A DNA stretch of 64,000 nucleotides from Pseudoalteromonas apostichopi (GCF_030297135.1 NZ_AP028065.1:1674001-1738000), one strand, 5' to 3'; counted from the stretch's first letter, positions 1-9,830 are shown. Notes: a model not told the origin generated them from the letters alone. A program made the numbers and translations.

Positions 1-1
1 T

Positions 2-3000
2 TATGTCGACTCTGTATTTGAAGAGACTCGCCCAGAAAATGGTGAAGACTATCATAGTCATGGCTCACACGTTGCAGGTACCGCTGCAGGTAATATCCTT
101 TACGATATTCCTTACAAGCTGACTGAGTATGAAAACCAATCTTCTGGTTTAGAAACCAATGTGATTTTCCCACAAGTTTCAGGTATGGCACCCCATGCCA
201 ATATCATCTCATACCAAGTATGTTGGCCAGGTGGTTCAGGCGATCCATATGCAGGCTGTCCAACTAGCGCAATCTTAGCCGCTGTTGAGCAAGCAGCAAT
301 TGATAACGTTGATGTATTAAATGCTTCATTAGGTGGTCTTGAAGAAGATCCTTGGAGCGACCCAATTGAACAAGCATTTATGAATGCAGCCGAAACAGGT
401 GTTTTTGTTGCAGTAGCTGCTGGTAATAATGGTCCAGAATATTCGACGGCTGATCACTCATCACCTTGGGTAACCACAGTTGCAGCACATACTCCGTCAA
501 CTACAGTAAACTTTGGTAACAAGCAACTTAAGGACTTAACTGGTGGCGATACATCAGCACCGGGTCCATTTACAGGTGCAGGTGTTAACTTTAACGAGCT
601 ATCAGGCTTAATCGTTGCTGCGACTGATTTTGAAAACCCGAATGAAAGCTCAAGCTATGCTCTGGCTAACTGTGACAAGCCATTCCCTGAAGGCACATTT
701 GATTTAGTTGATGATCCAGCTACAGCTATCGATGAAAGCACGCAAAATGTTATTGTGGTTTGTAAACGTAGTTCGTACCCACTGTATTCTAAATCGTTAA
801 ATGTACAAGCAGGTGGTGCAGAAGGTTTAATTATTTATAACCACGTATCATTCTACGATCGTTATACAATTCCATCAGTTACGTACCCAATCCCTACTGT
901 TCACATTAAAAACGTGGATGGTGTAAGCTTGCTTGATTGGCTAAGCACAGGCGACAGCCACATGGGGACGATTGAATCAACCGAAGGCACCGTTGAAGCG
1001 GTTGATAAAGACCGTATTGCTTTCTTCTCTGGGCGTGGTCCATCATACTTTGGCTTTGACACCTTGCTTGTAGATGTAGCGGCACCAGGTGTTGATATCT
1101 ACGCGCCGTCATCAGACGATCAGCCATTTACAAGCAATCCAGCCACCTCTGACTGGCAAACGATGTCTGGGACATCAATGGCAAGTCCTCATGTTGCAGG
1201 TGCTGCAGCATTGTTAAAACAGTCTCATCCTGATTGGACCCCAATGCAAATTCAATCAGCATTGATGTTAACTGCAAACAATCAAGTAGCTTTAGCACAA
1301 TACTTAAACAACTATACCGATGATGGCTTTGATGCAGCTCTTGCTGAAATGGGTTCAGGTAAAATGCAAGTTGAGCGTGCTGACAAAGCAGGCCTACTTC
1401 TTGATGAAAGCATTGCGAACATGAATGCTGCCAACCCAAGCCTAGGTGGCCGCGAAAAAGCACTAAACACGGCTTACATGGTTGATAATGACTGTGGCTT
1501 TAAGTGTACGTTTATCAGAACCTTTACAGCGACAGAAGACGCAAGCTGGACACTTCATACAGAAAACTGGATTGGAAATAGCAAAATTAGTGTTGAGCCA
1601 AGCAGTTTTGATATCAAAGCAGGTGAGACACAAAGCATTGTGGTTACTGTTGAAGCAAGGCAACAAGCAACACCACAAGAAATTGTTGATTACACAGGTA
1701 ACCAAGGTCAAATAGTAATGACCTCTAGCAATCCTGAATCACCAATTCTAGAAATGCCTGTATGGACTTTCGCTGGTGATACTGGTTTACCTGAGTATAT
1801 TCAAATTGATGCACACCGCCGCTCTGCGACGATGAAAGTGGGCCCATTTAATACTGATGAAATCAGCAACCTAACCACACAATCTTACGGCTTAACAAAA
1901 GGTCAGGTTGAAACAGTACATCTATTCAACGACACTACACCAGGCGACCCATTCGATAGCGTAGATGTTGAAGGTGAAGGCGACGCCGTAAACAATAACC
2001 ATATTCAGTGGACGACTGTGCCAGAAGACGCAAAAATGCTTAGTGCAAGCGTAATGAACGACACTTCACGTGTGCTTGTCTTCATGGGTAAAGATAGTAA
2101 CGGTGATGGCATCGCTTCATTCGAAGAAACACTTTGTATGTCAACTAGCTACACCCTAACTAACTTCTGTAACATTGTAGATCCAGAAGCGGGTGAGTAC
2201 TTCACGTTATACATGAGCCTACAGACTTTATCGTATGGTGAAGTTGATCAAGGTATCGAGGTATCGTTTGCAACAGCTGTAACTACTGAAGACAATGGTT
2301 CATTAACCGTAACAGGCCCAAGCAGCGTACCAGGTTATGACGAGCTTGAACTTGATCTTGCTTATAACCTCCCTGATATGGAAGTAGGCGATATCTACTT
2401 CGGTGGCTTTGATATTGGCAGTAACCCTGAAGATGCGGGTAACCTTGGTTTTGTACCAGTGATCATCGAGCAAGTTGATAAAGACGTGACCTTTACAGCT
2501 AACAAAGACAAAGCATTTGTTGGTGACCTCGTTGACTTCGAAATCAGCGTTATTGCTAATAACGAAGATGAAGCGCGTCAGTTTGCACTAAACACTGAGT
2601 TCCCCGCAGGGGTTGAAATTGTCCCTGACAGTATTATCGCTTCTAACTCAACGCCGGTTACACCTATACTAGATAGTAATGCGTTAGCACTAGTGGGCGT
2701 ACAAGAGACAACCAAAGATGTAGAGCGTAATTACAACATTACGACTAACATCACTGATGAAATGTGTTCATTAACATCTGCACATTCTCCGGATCCTTAC
2801 TACCTAGAATTACGTGAATTGGGCTGGCGCACCCTTGAAGGTGTTCAAGGTCAGTACTACAACGAGTTCGAATATACATTTAAAGAAATCATGAACACTA
2901 ATCTAGATGTGTCATTCCCATTCTTTAACAAATATCACTTTGACTCAATTAAACTGAATCCAGCTGGCTTAGTCACATTTGGCTCGCAAGGCCGTACAAC

Positions 3001-4099
3001 GCCATTCCACGTTGAGCTACCACAGGGCAACACTCAGCCGCCACCGCCGCCATATCTCATTGCACCATTCTGGGTGGGTGACAATATGATCCCAGAGCGT
3101 GTAGACTCTACTAACGGTAATTATGATGCCAACGCAGGTATCACACCAACTTACACAGTATCGCGTGAGTGGTTAGTACTCGAGTGGGATAATATCCAAC
3201 GTTCAAGAACTGAAGGCCAATCTGTTGACGTCGAAATGTTCATGCGCATGGGCATTGATTATGAGCCAGGTGAATACGAACTCCTATTTGCTTATGACAA
3301 CCTAAGCTTAGTTGATGCTCAAGGTTCTATCGGCTTGAAAGCCGCTGATGGCCGAGGTTTCATTAGTGGTGATATTCCTATCGACTTAAACATCGGTAAC
3401 AAGTACGGCTTCAATAATATGGACGAAGTACTTCACGACAAACTGGTTGTTTGTCTTGACTACACAGGCCCTGAAGTTTCTAAGTTTGATGTGAAATTCC
3501 AAGCTTACATTGGTGAACAAGCAGCGAATCAAACTCACCAACTATCACTTACAAATGGTTTAGTAGGTGCAGACGATGAAACTATCACCCTTGATCTTGA
3601 AGTTCTAGGAAACCTAGAGATTGCAGCGTTAGCTGACATGTCCGTAGCAGAAAACGAAGCAATTAGTTTTGACGTACTTTACGCTGATGAAAACCAAGTG
3701 AGCAACCAAATCGAAGTGTTAGGTGAGAACTTTGCCTATGAAGTATCTGGTCATACATCAGGTAGCACGGTGACTATCACACCAACTGCGCACTTCCATG
3801 GTGATATTGATGTAACAGTAAAAGTTAGCGACAGCGTTAACCCAACTGATGCAGCAATGAGTTCATTTGTATTATCGGTGATGTCTGATGGTGAAGAGCT
3901 TGGCTGTACTGATAGCTCAGCAACTAACTATGATGAAAACGCCAATACTGACGATGGTAGCTGTACTTTCCCTGAGGCAGTGACTCCAGAGACAGAGATT
4001 GAAAAAGACAAGAAATCATCAAGCGGTTCATTCGGCTGGTTACTACTAGCAGTTGCACCACTGATGGCACTTCGTCGTAAAAAACCTCGAATTAACTAA
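2..4099 (+). CDS. Secreted subtilisin-like (S8) serine protease, 5' end outside window
   Basis: The frame is open back to base 2, so the gene starts before the window. The codons at 53-88 give the S8 catalytic-His motif HSHGSHVAGT (His at 59-61). An AAGNNGP oxyanion-Asn block follows near 420. GTSMASPHVAG has the nucleophile Ser at 1175-1177. The catalytic Asp motif must lie upstream. A PA domain is inserted between the Asn and Ser motifs (about 650-960). An Fn3-like domain follows (about 1500-1770), then long extracellular beta-rich segments and a Cys-pair motif starting GCTDSSATNYDENA near 3900. The C-terminus has SGSFGWLLL, a hydrophobic stretch and RRKK, resembling GlyGly-CTERM sorting tails. 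It is probably exported by type II secretion and processed by rhombosortase; that route is inference. The protease call is near certain. Confidence 0.95.
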   Translation, partial: YVDSVFEETRPENGEDYHSHGSHVAGTAAGNILYDIPYKLTEYENQSSGLETNVIFPQVSGMAPHANIISYQVCWPGGSGDPYAGCPTSAILAAVEQAAIDNVDVLNASLGGLEEDPWSDPIEQAFMNAAETGVFVAVAAGNNGPEYSTADHSSPWVTTVAAHTPSTTVNFGNKQLKDLTGGDTSAPGPFTGAGVNFNELSGLIVAATDFENPNESSSYALANCDKPFPEGTFDLVDDPATAIDESTQNVIVVCKRSSYPLYSKSLNVQAGGAEGLIIYNHVSFYDRYTIPSVTYPIPTVHIKNVDGVSLLDWLSTGDSHMGTIESTEGTVEAVDKDRIAFFSGRGPSYFGFDTLLVDVAAPGVDIYAPSSDDQPFTSNPATSDWQTMSGTSMASPHVAGAAALLKQSHPDWTPMQIQSALMLTANNQVALAQYLNNYTDDGFDAALAEMGSGKMQVERADKAGLLLDESIANMNAANPSLGGREKALNTAYMVDNDCGFKCTFIRTFTATEDASWTLHTENWIGNSKISVEPSSFDIKAGETQSIVVTVEARQQATPQEIVDYTGNQGQIVMTSSNPESPILEMPVWTFAGDTGLPEYIQIDAHRRSATMKVGPFNTDEISNLTTQSYGLTKGQVETVHLFNDTTPGDPFDSVDVEGEGDAVNNNHIQWTTVPEDAKMLSASVMNDTSRVLVFMGKDSNGDGIASFEETLCMSTSYTLTNFCNIVDPEAGEYFTLYMSLQTLSYGEVDQGIEVSFATAVTTEDNGSLTVTGPSSVPGYDELELDLAYNLPDMEVGDIYFGGFDIGSNPEDAGNLGFVPVIIEQVDKDVTFTANKDKAFVGDLVDFEISVIANNEDEARQFALNTEFPAGVEIVPDSIIASNSTPVTPILDSNALALVGVQETTKDVERNYNITTNITDEMCSLTSAHSPDPYYLELRELGWRTLEGVQGQYYNEFEYTFKEIMNTNLDVSFPFFNKYHFDSIKLNPAGLVTFGSQGRTTPFHVELPQGNTQPPPPPYLIAPFWVGDNMIPERVDSTNGNYDANAGITPTYTVSREWLVLEWDNIQRSRTEGQSVDVEMFMRMGIDYEPGEYELLFAYDNLSLVDAQGSIGLKAADGRGFISGDIPIDLNIGNKYGFNNMDEVLHDKLVVCLDYTGPEVSKFDVKFQAYIGEQAANQTHQLSLTNGLVGADDETITLDLEVLGNLEIAALADMSVAENEAISFDVLYADENQVSNQIEVLGENFAYEVSGHTSGSTVTITPTAHFHGDIDVTVKVSDSVNPTDAAMSSFVLSVMSDGEELGCTDSSATNYDENANTDDGSCTFPEAVTPETEIEKDKKSSSGSFGWLLLAVAPLMALRRKKPRIN

Positions 4100-4125
4100 G
4101 GATTAGTTAATTAGGATAGTAAGTA

Positions 4126-4157
4126 ATGCCGATATGCTTAGCATATCGGCATTTTTC
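4126..4157. terminator. Bidirectional intrinsic terminator
   Basis: A perfect 12-bp stem (4126-4137 with 4141-4152) has a TTA loop and is followed by TTTT on the plus strand. It lies between the protease end and the convergent DUF1624 gene end and could serve both. Confidence 0.8.
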
Positions 4158-4158
4158 G

Positions 4159-5304
4159 TTATAAATACTTTAACCAAGGCTTATTAGCCTTACGTTTATA
4201 TTCACTAAACTTCTTGGTTGGCCAATAAAGCCCTATTGCCAACAGTAAAGTAATAAACCAAATACCGGATATATCACTTACTCCCAAATACTGTCCTTGA
4301 TTTGCACCCCATATCAACATACCAATTTGATACATAATTAAAAGCACATAGAGGTGTAAAATATAAAAGAACATAGGCACAGATCCATATACACGTAGTG
4401 CATTGGTAAAGCGATTAAGCGGCCTTTCAAAGAACCATAAACCAACAAACATGCCTGCTAAAGTGATAAGCAAGAAGCTTAGTGATGGAGGGTACTTAGT
4501 CACGTTAAACACCGACATCATAGTTTCTGTTGTGGTGCTAAACGTTTGCCAAGGCAGGGTTTCACCATAAATATTAAAACCACGCAGCACAGCAAATAAT
4601 CCCACACATAACAGCGCTAACATCAGCAATGCTCGTTTACGCGAATCCGCCGTTTGAGTGTGCGCATATAAAGGACCTGCACAGTAACCCAATAAAATAA
4701 CGCCAATCCAAGGCAGCACTGGGTAGCTAATTTTTACGTCGATTAAACCACCTTGAGATAGATAGCCTCGGTCATGCAAAATCGTCCATAGCGAATATCC
4801 AAACTCATCAGGGGCAAAGCTGATTGGGGTCAGTAAGTTATGACCAAATACAATAACTAAGCCAAGTACCAGCAATAGATTACGTGGCAGCTTAATCAAT
4901 AATGCTAACACCAGCATACAAAGGCCAATCGCCCACATCACTTGTAGCCAAATGGTGTGGTAGTAACCCATCCACGAAAAACAAATGAGGGTTACTTCTA
5001 GCGCGATTAAAAATAGCCCTCGCTTTATTAAAAAACTTCGTGCAGAGCGCGCTACACCACTTGCTGGGTGACTATAAAGCCACGCCGATAAACCGGTTAA
5101 AAAGATAAAGGTCGGCGCACAAAAGTGGGCAGCAAAGCGACTCCAAAAAAGCCCCGGCGATGTCGTATCAACCACCATAGGGTCAGCCACCTGCATGTGC
5201 AAGAAAAAGCGCTCTCGCACATGATCAAGTAACATCAGCAAAATAACGACACCACGCATGATGTCGATACTGTGAATACGGCTTTTAACGTGCTCAGAAG
5301 TCAT
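4159..5304 (-). CDS. DUF1624 (heparan-alpha-glucosaminide N-acetyltransferase-like) membrane protein
   Basis: This is a 381-residue polytopic membrane protein. Its N-terminus (IDIMRGVVILLMLLDHVRER) is the hallmark of the DUF1624 family, which is related to lysosomal heparan acetyltransferase and to bacterial acyltransferases. About ten hydrophobic segments are visible. The start codon overlaps the end of the upstream TonB receptor by 11 bases, so translation is probably coupled. The family suggests transfer of an acyl group to a sugar or another envelope substrate; the substrate is unknown. The link to siderophore-type uptake rests on operon structure only. Confidence 0.8.
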   Translation of the reverse strand: MTSEHVKSRIHSIDIMRGVVILLMLLDHVRERFFLHMQVADPMVVDTTSPGLFWSRFAAHFCAPTFIFLTGLSAWLYSHPASGVARSARSFLIKRGLFLIALEVTLICFSWMGYYHTIWLQVMWAIGLCMLVLALLIKLPRNLLLVLGLVIVFGHNLLTPISFAPDEFGYSLWTILHDRGYLSQGGLIDVKISYPVLPWIGVILLGYCAGPLYAHTQTADSRKRALLMLALLCVGLFAVLRGFNIYGETLPWQTFSTTTETMMSVFNVTKYPPSLSFLLITLAGMFVGLWFFERPLNRFTNALRVYGSVPMFFYILHLYVLLIMYQIGMLIWGANQGQYLGVSDISGIWFITLLLAIGLYWPTKKFSEYKRKANKPWLKYL

Positions 5305-7378
5305 AACTCACGCCAAGTTTAAATTGCGTAGGAGCGCCCGGGTAGGCCCACAATGCATTGTATGAGCTTGCGATGTACTCTTCATCAAACACATTATCAA
5401 CATTTAATGATACCGTTGTACGTTCAGTCGCTCGCCATTTAGCAAATAAACCAACGGTTTGATAGCTCGGCAGACGAAAAGTCAAATCAGCAGGGTCGCC
5501 TAAACGGTCAGACACATATTGGTAATGACCACCAATCTTTATTTCTTGTGCAAATACACTTAAGTCATGGTTTAAACCAATTGAAAGGTTATTTTTTGGT
5601 ACGTTAACAAGTGGGCTGCCTTTCGGAATTGGTACTAACCAGTCAACATTTAAACTGTCTGTTGCTGTCTCGGCATCTACATAGGCATAAGACAGGTTGT
5701 ACTCGGTATTGTCACCCAATGAACCCGTTAAATCTAACTCAAAACCTGTACTATTTGCTTTACCTACCGGCGTTGAATAACCCACATTGACTGGGTCTGC
5801 CACCAGCATATTGCTCTTGCTTGCATCAAAGTAAGCAAGCGTGCCGCTGATATTGGCATAGCTAAATTTAACACCAACTTCAAACGAGTCGCTTTCTTCA
5901 AAACCGAATGGCTTACCTTCTGCGTCGGTGCCGCTAAGTGGTAAAAAGCCTTCTGAGTAGCTTGAGTAAAAGTTAATATCGTCATTAAGAGCGTAAACCA
6001 CACCCAAACGTGGGCTAATGCGATTTTCTTTACTGTTAGAAGCAACACCTGACTTAGTTTCAAAGATGTCTTGCTCAATTTCATCAAAACGCAGACCTAG
6101 CATCACTTTTAGGTTATCGGTTAAATCAAGCTGGTCTTGCAAATAGATACCATAAGCATTTTGCTCTTCTTTATTCTCGTATTGCATGCCCATTTCAGGG
6201 CCTTTGCCAGTGCTGTAATCTGGCTCATAGATATCAATAGTGTAGGTACCATTACCACCACGATAGCGATATAACCCCGTGCGTAATTCATAATCATACG
6301 CATCAGCACCAACGAGTACATGGTTCGTAATACCTGCAAAATCAAAATGACCACTTAATTCAAAGCGTACAGAGGTATCTTCAGACTCATAATCACGGTA
6401 ACGATGTTGACGAGTTAACGTTCTACCATCATCAAACAAAGATTGGCGAGATGGCGATAGTTCAGCATCAGATGATTCTCCTGTCAGGGTTGCTGAACGA
6501 TAGTTAGCCCCTGCTAGTAATGACCACTGACTATTAAAATCATAATTATAATTAATCTGATGGCCTCTAGAGTGAACTTTAGTTGGCGCATCATTTGGGT
6601 TACCTAAAAAGCGTGACTCAGGAACGGTATCAAAATCATCATTAAGTACCACAATACCGCGATCATACATTTGCTGTTGGTCAACATATTCAAATTCATA
6701 AGTAAGCGATGACTTGTCGTTAATCTGGTAATAAAGAGAAGGCGTAATGACGAATTTGTCGTGATGTACATAGTCTCTAAAGCTGTCGCTATCTTGCCAT
6801 GCACCGTTGATTCTAAATGCTAAATCATCGGTCAGACCATTGGTGTAATCACCTTGAATACGCTTGTGGTCATCACTGCCAAATTCGGCTTGAAGTTGGC
6901 CTTGCTGATAAAACTGCGGTTTTTTAGTGATGATGTTAATTGTACCACCCGGCTCTGAGCGACCATAGAGTGCTGAGCCCGGCCCTTTTAACACTTCAAT
7001 ATATTCAATGTTTGATACATCACGCGGACCTGCAAAACCGCGACCACCACTAAAGCCGTTAACTAAATAGCCAGATGGCATATTTTCGTTACCCGACAAG
7101 CCACGAATAGAGTAGCTGTCCCATAACGCACCGCCATTATTTTTACGACTAATACTGGCAGAAAAATCGAGTGCATCGCGAAACTTAGTGATACCGTTAT
7201 CAGTCATCATGTCTTTACTTAATGTGGTGATCGATTGCGGTAAATCTTTTGTTGGAATATCACCACGAAACGCTTGTTTATGCTCGATAGTGATCGTTTC
7301 CATATCGCTGTTATCAGCTGCATGTGTATTTGCTGCAAATGCCGCAGCTAAGGCTAAACTAAGAGTTGAGTACTTCAT
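5294..7378 (-). CDS. TonB-dependent siderophore-type outer-membrane receptor
   Basis: A 694-residue receptor with a signal peptide (MKYSTLSLALAAAFAANTHA). A plug domain follows: LPQSITTLSKDMM, then SIRGLSG and VEVLKGPGSALYGRSEPGGTIN-type motifs. The 22-strand beta-barrel ends in an aromatic residue (VSYDF), as expected for BAM-dependent insertion. The plug resembles ferric-siderophore receptors of the FhuE/FpvA type, but no signaling domain is present. The ligand is not readable. No convincing Fur box was found in the upstream region and no strong ribosome binding site precedes the start. It is first in an operon with the overlapping DUF1624 gene. Confidence 0.9.
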   Translation of the reverse strand: MKYSTLSLALAAAFAANTHAADNSDMETITIEHKQAFRGDIPTKDLPQSITTLSKDMMTDNGITKFRDALDFSASISRKNNGGALWDSYSIRGLSGNENMPSGYLVNGFSGGRGFAGPRDVSNIEYIEVLKGPGSALYGRSEPGGTINIITKKPQFYQQGQLQAEFGSDDHKRIQGDYTNGLTDDLAFRINGAWQDSDSFRDYVHHDKFVITPSLYYQINDKSSLTYEFEYVDQQQMYDRGIVVLNDDFDTVPESRFLGNPNDAPTKVHSRGHQINYNYDFNSQWSLLAGANYRSATLTGESSDAELSPSRQSLFDDGRTLTRQHRYRDYESEDTSVRFELSGHFDFAGITNHVLVGADAYDYELRTGLYRYRGGNGTYTIDIYEPDYSTGKGPEMGMQYENKEEQNAYGIYLQDQLDLTDNLKVMLGLRFDEIEQDIFETKSGVASNSKENRISPRLGVVYALNDDINFYSSYSEGFLPLSGTDAEGKPFGFEESDSFEVGVKFSYANISGTLAYFDASKSNMLVADPVNVGYSTPVGKANSTGFELDLTGSLGDNTEYNLSYAYVDAETATDSLNVDWLVPIPKGSPLVNVPKNNLSIGLNHDLSVFAQEIKIGGHYQYVSDRLGDPADLTFRLPSYQTVGLFAKWRATERTTVSLNVDNVFDEEYIASSYNALWAYPGAPTQFKLGVSYDF

Positions 7379-7559
7379 AAGGTCTAATTGTAGAGATTAA
7401 GGGAAAACGTTTTGTTATAAAATAACACAAATAACCAAGCTGATATAGTATAACAAATCATTTAGTACCGAATTTTTACTATCTTTTTATTGTTTACATA
7501 ATACAAGTTCATCATTAGTATTAATAAATGACCAAAAAACAAACAAGTTAAGGAAAACT

Positions 7560-8024
7560 ATGTATAAATCACTTTTAGCATTAACGCTTACATGCGCATC
7601 AATCAACTCATTCGCAAACCCTGACTTATCACGTAAATTTCCATTTGTTGATATTCAAGCACAGGTACTCGATACCACTACGGATAAGCCTAGCTGGCAA
7701 CGACTCCCACCAATGTCTCATGTACAATACCCGACAGGGCTGTTGAATCGACAAGGCAGTGGCTGCGCAATTGTCAACTTTCAGGTAACACCACAAGGCG
7801 ATGTGAAAAATCTAAATATAGAAAATTCAGCACCTAAGCGCTTTAGTAAAGATGTTAGAAAGGCAGCAAGACAAATAGTGAGAGACTGGCATTGGCCAGA
7901 GCGTAAGGGCGAACAAGTGATTGAGTTAACCATGCGTTTTGACTACTGCTTAACACACGACTTCGACAAAAAGAGTGAAGCCGTTGCCATGTGCGTCGAA
8001 CATTCAGAACAAGCCTGCGAGTAA
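7560..8024 (+). CDS. Periplasmic TonB C-terminal-domain protein
   Basis: A 154-residue protein with a cleavable-looking signal peptide ending at SFA-NP. Residues about 60-130 resemble the TonB C-terminal fold (CAIVNFQVTPQGDVKNLNI, then an alpha-helical KAARQIV and a terminal strand). There is no Pro-rich spacer and no retained N-terminal anchor, so it is not a canonical energy-transducing TonB. The start is supported by AAGGA about 7 bases upstream. It is divergent from the siderophore-type receptor. Four Cys residues, three of them near the C-terminus, could form disulfides. The role is unknown; such proteins are often annotated as energy transducer TonB. Confidence 0.7.
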   Translation: MYKSLLALTLTCASINSFANPDLSRKFPFVDIQAQVLDTTTDKPSWQRLPPMSHVQYPTGLLNRQGSGCAIVNFQVTPQGDVKNLNIENSAPKRFSKDVRKAARQIVRDWHWPERKGEQVIELTMRFDYCLTHDFDKKSEAVAMCVEHSEQACE

Positions 8025-8109
8025 ACAATAAATTTGCCATGCAGATACTTGAGCCAATGCCAGCTATTGCCTACAATGGCGCACAATTTATTCAATGCAG
8101 ATCGCAACT

Positions 8110-8355
8110 ATGACTGATACACAAAAACCAGAATTACCAAACCAACTTTCTATCAACCCACGTAGTAAATTTTATGTGGAAGAAGTTTTCGAACATGAAA
8201 TTGGTGTAAAACTTAACGGCAAAGAGCGTTTTGACGTTGAAGAATATAATATCAGCGAAGGCTGGATCAAAGTCGCTTCTCCAAAAGCGCTTGATCGCCG
8301 TGGCCAACCTTTACTATTAAAAGTAAAAGGCTCTGTAGAAGTCTTCTACAAGTAA
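8110..8355 (+). CDS. DUF3297 family protein
   Basis: A small 81-residue conserved cytosolic protein beginning MTDTQKPELPNQLSINPRSK. It matches the DUF3297 family as I know it (small, acidic, no signal peptide, no membrane segment). An in-frame ATG at 8095 would add five residues, but the family's usual N-terminus favours 8110. The function is uncharacterised. Some database entries call the family glutathione peroxidase, and nothing in this sequence supports that. Confidence 0.75.
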   Translation: MTDTQKPELPNQLSINPRSKFYVEEVFEHEIGVKLNGKERFDVEEYNISEGWIKVASPKALDRRGQPLLLKVKGSVEVFYK

Positions 8356-8375
8356 TTCAGTTATTACTGAATGAG

Positions 8376-8411
8376 CTTGTTGGCCAATCAATGCTTGGCC
8401 AACAAGTTTAT
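8376..8411 (+). terminator. Stem-loop, probable terminator of the DUF3297 gene
   Basis: A perfect 12-bp stem (8376-8387 with 8395-8406) with a 7-base loop begins 20 bases after the stop codon. The downstream T-run is short (TTTATAT), so termination may be partial. It also lies just beyond the end of the convergent MerC-like gene. Confidence 0.6.
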
Positions 8412-8415
8412 ATCT

Positions 8416-8817
8416 CTACGAACTAAGGCACTCATTCCCTCGTTTTTTTCCGCACAAGCGAAAGTTAAACCAATGCCCAATGACGACAAATAGCGAGCCC
8501 AATAAAGTAAGTATTTTTTCGCCCGCCTCACCAATAATATTTTCGCCAAGCAGCACTGCTGCAGACAACAACATCAGCCCTGCACCGCCTAGCATCAATA
8601 ATCGGTAACGCTTATGTTTTTTACAGCCTAAAAACAGTGCTAATAAGCTACTTGGCAGTACCGCAACCAACATCCAAAAATGAAACTGTTCGTTACCTAA
8701 ACCCAATGCTGCAGCACTTGGTAATAAAACCAATAACACAGGCACAGCTAAGCAGTGAATAGCACACATAGCTGATAACCCTATGGCAAATTTGTCCATC
8801 TTTTCTTGTAATTTCAC
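8416..8817 (-). CDS. MerC-domain membrane protein
   Basis: A 133-residue protein with four predicted membrane helices and the family signature CAIHC at residues 18-22, followed by LAVPVLLVLLP. Two further Cys residues lie near the C-terminus. MerC proteins were described as mercuric-ion transporters. No merR, merA, merT or merP gene is visible here. The gene is the third member of an operon with zrgA and a Zur-type regulator (45 bases after the regulator). That context suggests zinc or another soft metal rather than mercury. The family call is firm; the substrate is inference. Confidence 0.8.
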   Translation of the reverse strand: MKLQEKMDKFAIGLSAMCAIHCLAVPVLLVLLPSAAALGLGNEQFHFWMLVAVLPSSLLALFLGCKKHKRYRLLMLGGAGLMLLSAAVLLGENIIGEAGEKILTLLGSLFVVIGHWFNFRLCGKKRGNECLSS

Positions 8818-8862
8818 TGAATAATTCCTATAAAATTGAACACATGAATTATTAAAAACGCG

Positions 8863-9330
8863 TCAAGCAATTTTTGCTTGGCACTCATTGCATACACCCA
8901 TCATTTCAAATTGCTTTGTTTGTGAGGTAAAACCTGCATCATCAAAATGAGGGAAAAGCTTTGCAACATCACTCTGTGAAACCGCTAAAGTCTCTACTTT
9001 TTGGCAATGACGGCAAATCAAAAACAAAGAAATCTCACGCTTAAAAACCTCACTGTCGGTACCGTAAGCGATATATTTGTTAGCACTATTAAGCCTGCGA
9101 ACAAGGTTTACCGATTCTAAAAAGCTCAAGATTCGATAAACAGACATGACAGATACACTCGAGCTTGTGCGCAGCTTATAACAACTGGCCAACTCGTAGG
9201 CCGATAGCGGTACGTCTGTGGTTAGTAATATTTGCAGTATTTGCTTGCGCTGAATGGTGAATTTTCTGCCATGTTCAAGGCAAACCTGCTTTGCTTTATT
9301 AAGTGTGCTGGTTAATCGCTGTTTATTCAT
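8863..9330 (-). CDS. zur: Fur-family regulator, Zur-type
   Basis: A 155-residue Fur-superfamily repressor. It has an N-terminal winged helix (FTIQRKQILQILL, then SAYELA and SVYRILSFLE) and a C-terminal dimerisation and metal domain with two Cys pairs (CRHC and CNEC) for structural zinc. The start at 9330 forms an ATGA overlap with the zrgA stop, indicating coupling; an upstream in-frame ATG at 9339 is the alternative. The flanking zrgA, ZnuD-like and AztD-like genes argue for zinc sensing rather than iron. Two matching operator-like sequences lie in the divergent promoter region upstream of zrgA, so autoregulation is likely. Confidence 0.85.
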   Translation of the reverse strand: MNKQRLTSTLNKAKQVCLEHGRKFTIQRKQILQILLTTDVPLSAYELASCYKLRTSSSVSVMSVYRILSFLESVNLVRRLNSANKYIAYGTDSEVFKREISLFLICRHCQKVETLAVSQSDVAKLFPHFDDAGFTSQTKQFEMMGVCNECQAKIA

Positions 9331-9830
9331 AGCGGCCACTCAATATAAGGTTTTGTTGCTGTAAGCTCGGCTATCCCTTGCGCTTGCTCTGTAATCCACT
9401 GCGCTTCAATAACAGATATCGCTTCAGCCCATGCAAACAAAGTAACAGTGACTTTAGAGACAGGTTTATCACAGCTAAACGAGTATTCAACTTCAAGGTC
9501 TTGATGTGCATGATGAGTGTGATGCTCAAATGGGTTTTCAAAATTTGCATGAATAAGCTTACATTCGCCGTTAAATGTCACTAACTGCTCTGAATTTGCT
9601 AACTGGGCTAATGTTTGTTTGATAATTTGCTTTTGCTCAGCGGTTTCAGGCTGATGCTCAAAGCCAAAAATATCTCCAGCCGGCAAAATGAACTTAACTT
9701 GCCACTTACCTTGGTCATGAACCACAAAAAGCACTCCCTCACCATGTGAATGATGATGGTGTTGATGCCCTTGAGCTGAAAAAATACATCCAACCATCAA
9801 GCATATCACTACCAATTTTGCTGCTTTCAT
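9327..9830 (-). CDS. zrgA: ZrgA-type zinc uptake protein (DUF2796)
   Basis: A 167-residue exported protein. Its signal peptide is followed directly by a His-rich start (HQHHHHSHG, residues 22-30) and a second His cluster (HHTHHAHQ) further on. The rest matches the DUF2796/ZrgA family, periplasmic partners of zinc import known from Vibrio. ATG 9830 is chosen because the signal peptide begins there; a GTG at 9842 with GAGAGG upstream is possible. It is first in the zrgA-zur-merC-like operon and is followed by an ATGA overlap with zur. It is likely derepressed under zinc limitation. Confidence 0.85.
   Translation of the reverse strand: MKAAKLVVICLMVGCIFSAQGHQHHHHSHGEGVLFVVHDQGKWQVKFILPAGDIFGFEHQPETAEQKQIIKQTLAQLANSEQLVTFNGECKLIHANFENPFEHHTHHAHQDLEVEYSFSCDKPVSKVTVTLFAWAEAISVIEAQWITEQAQGIAELTATKPYIEWPL

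Noticed and set aside
7380..7559. Possible Fur box in the TonB receptor promoter
   Set aside because: No stretch matches the 19-base Fur consensus GATAATGATAATCATTATC well enough.
8416..8817. Mercury resistance operon
   Set aside because: Only a MerC-like gene is present, with no merR, merA, merT or merP.
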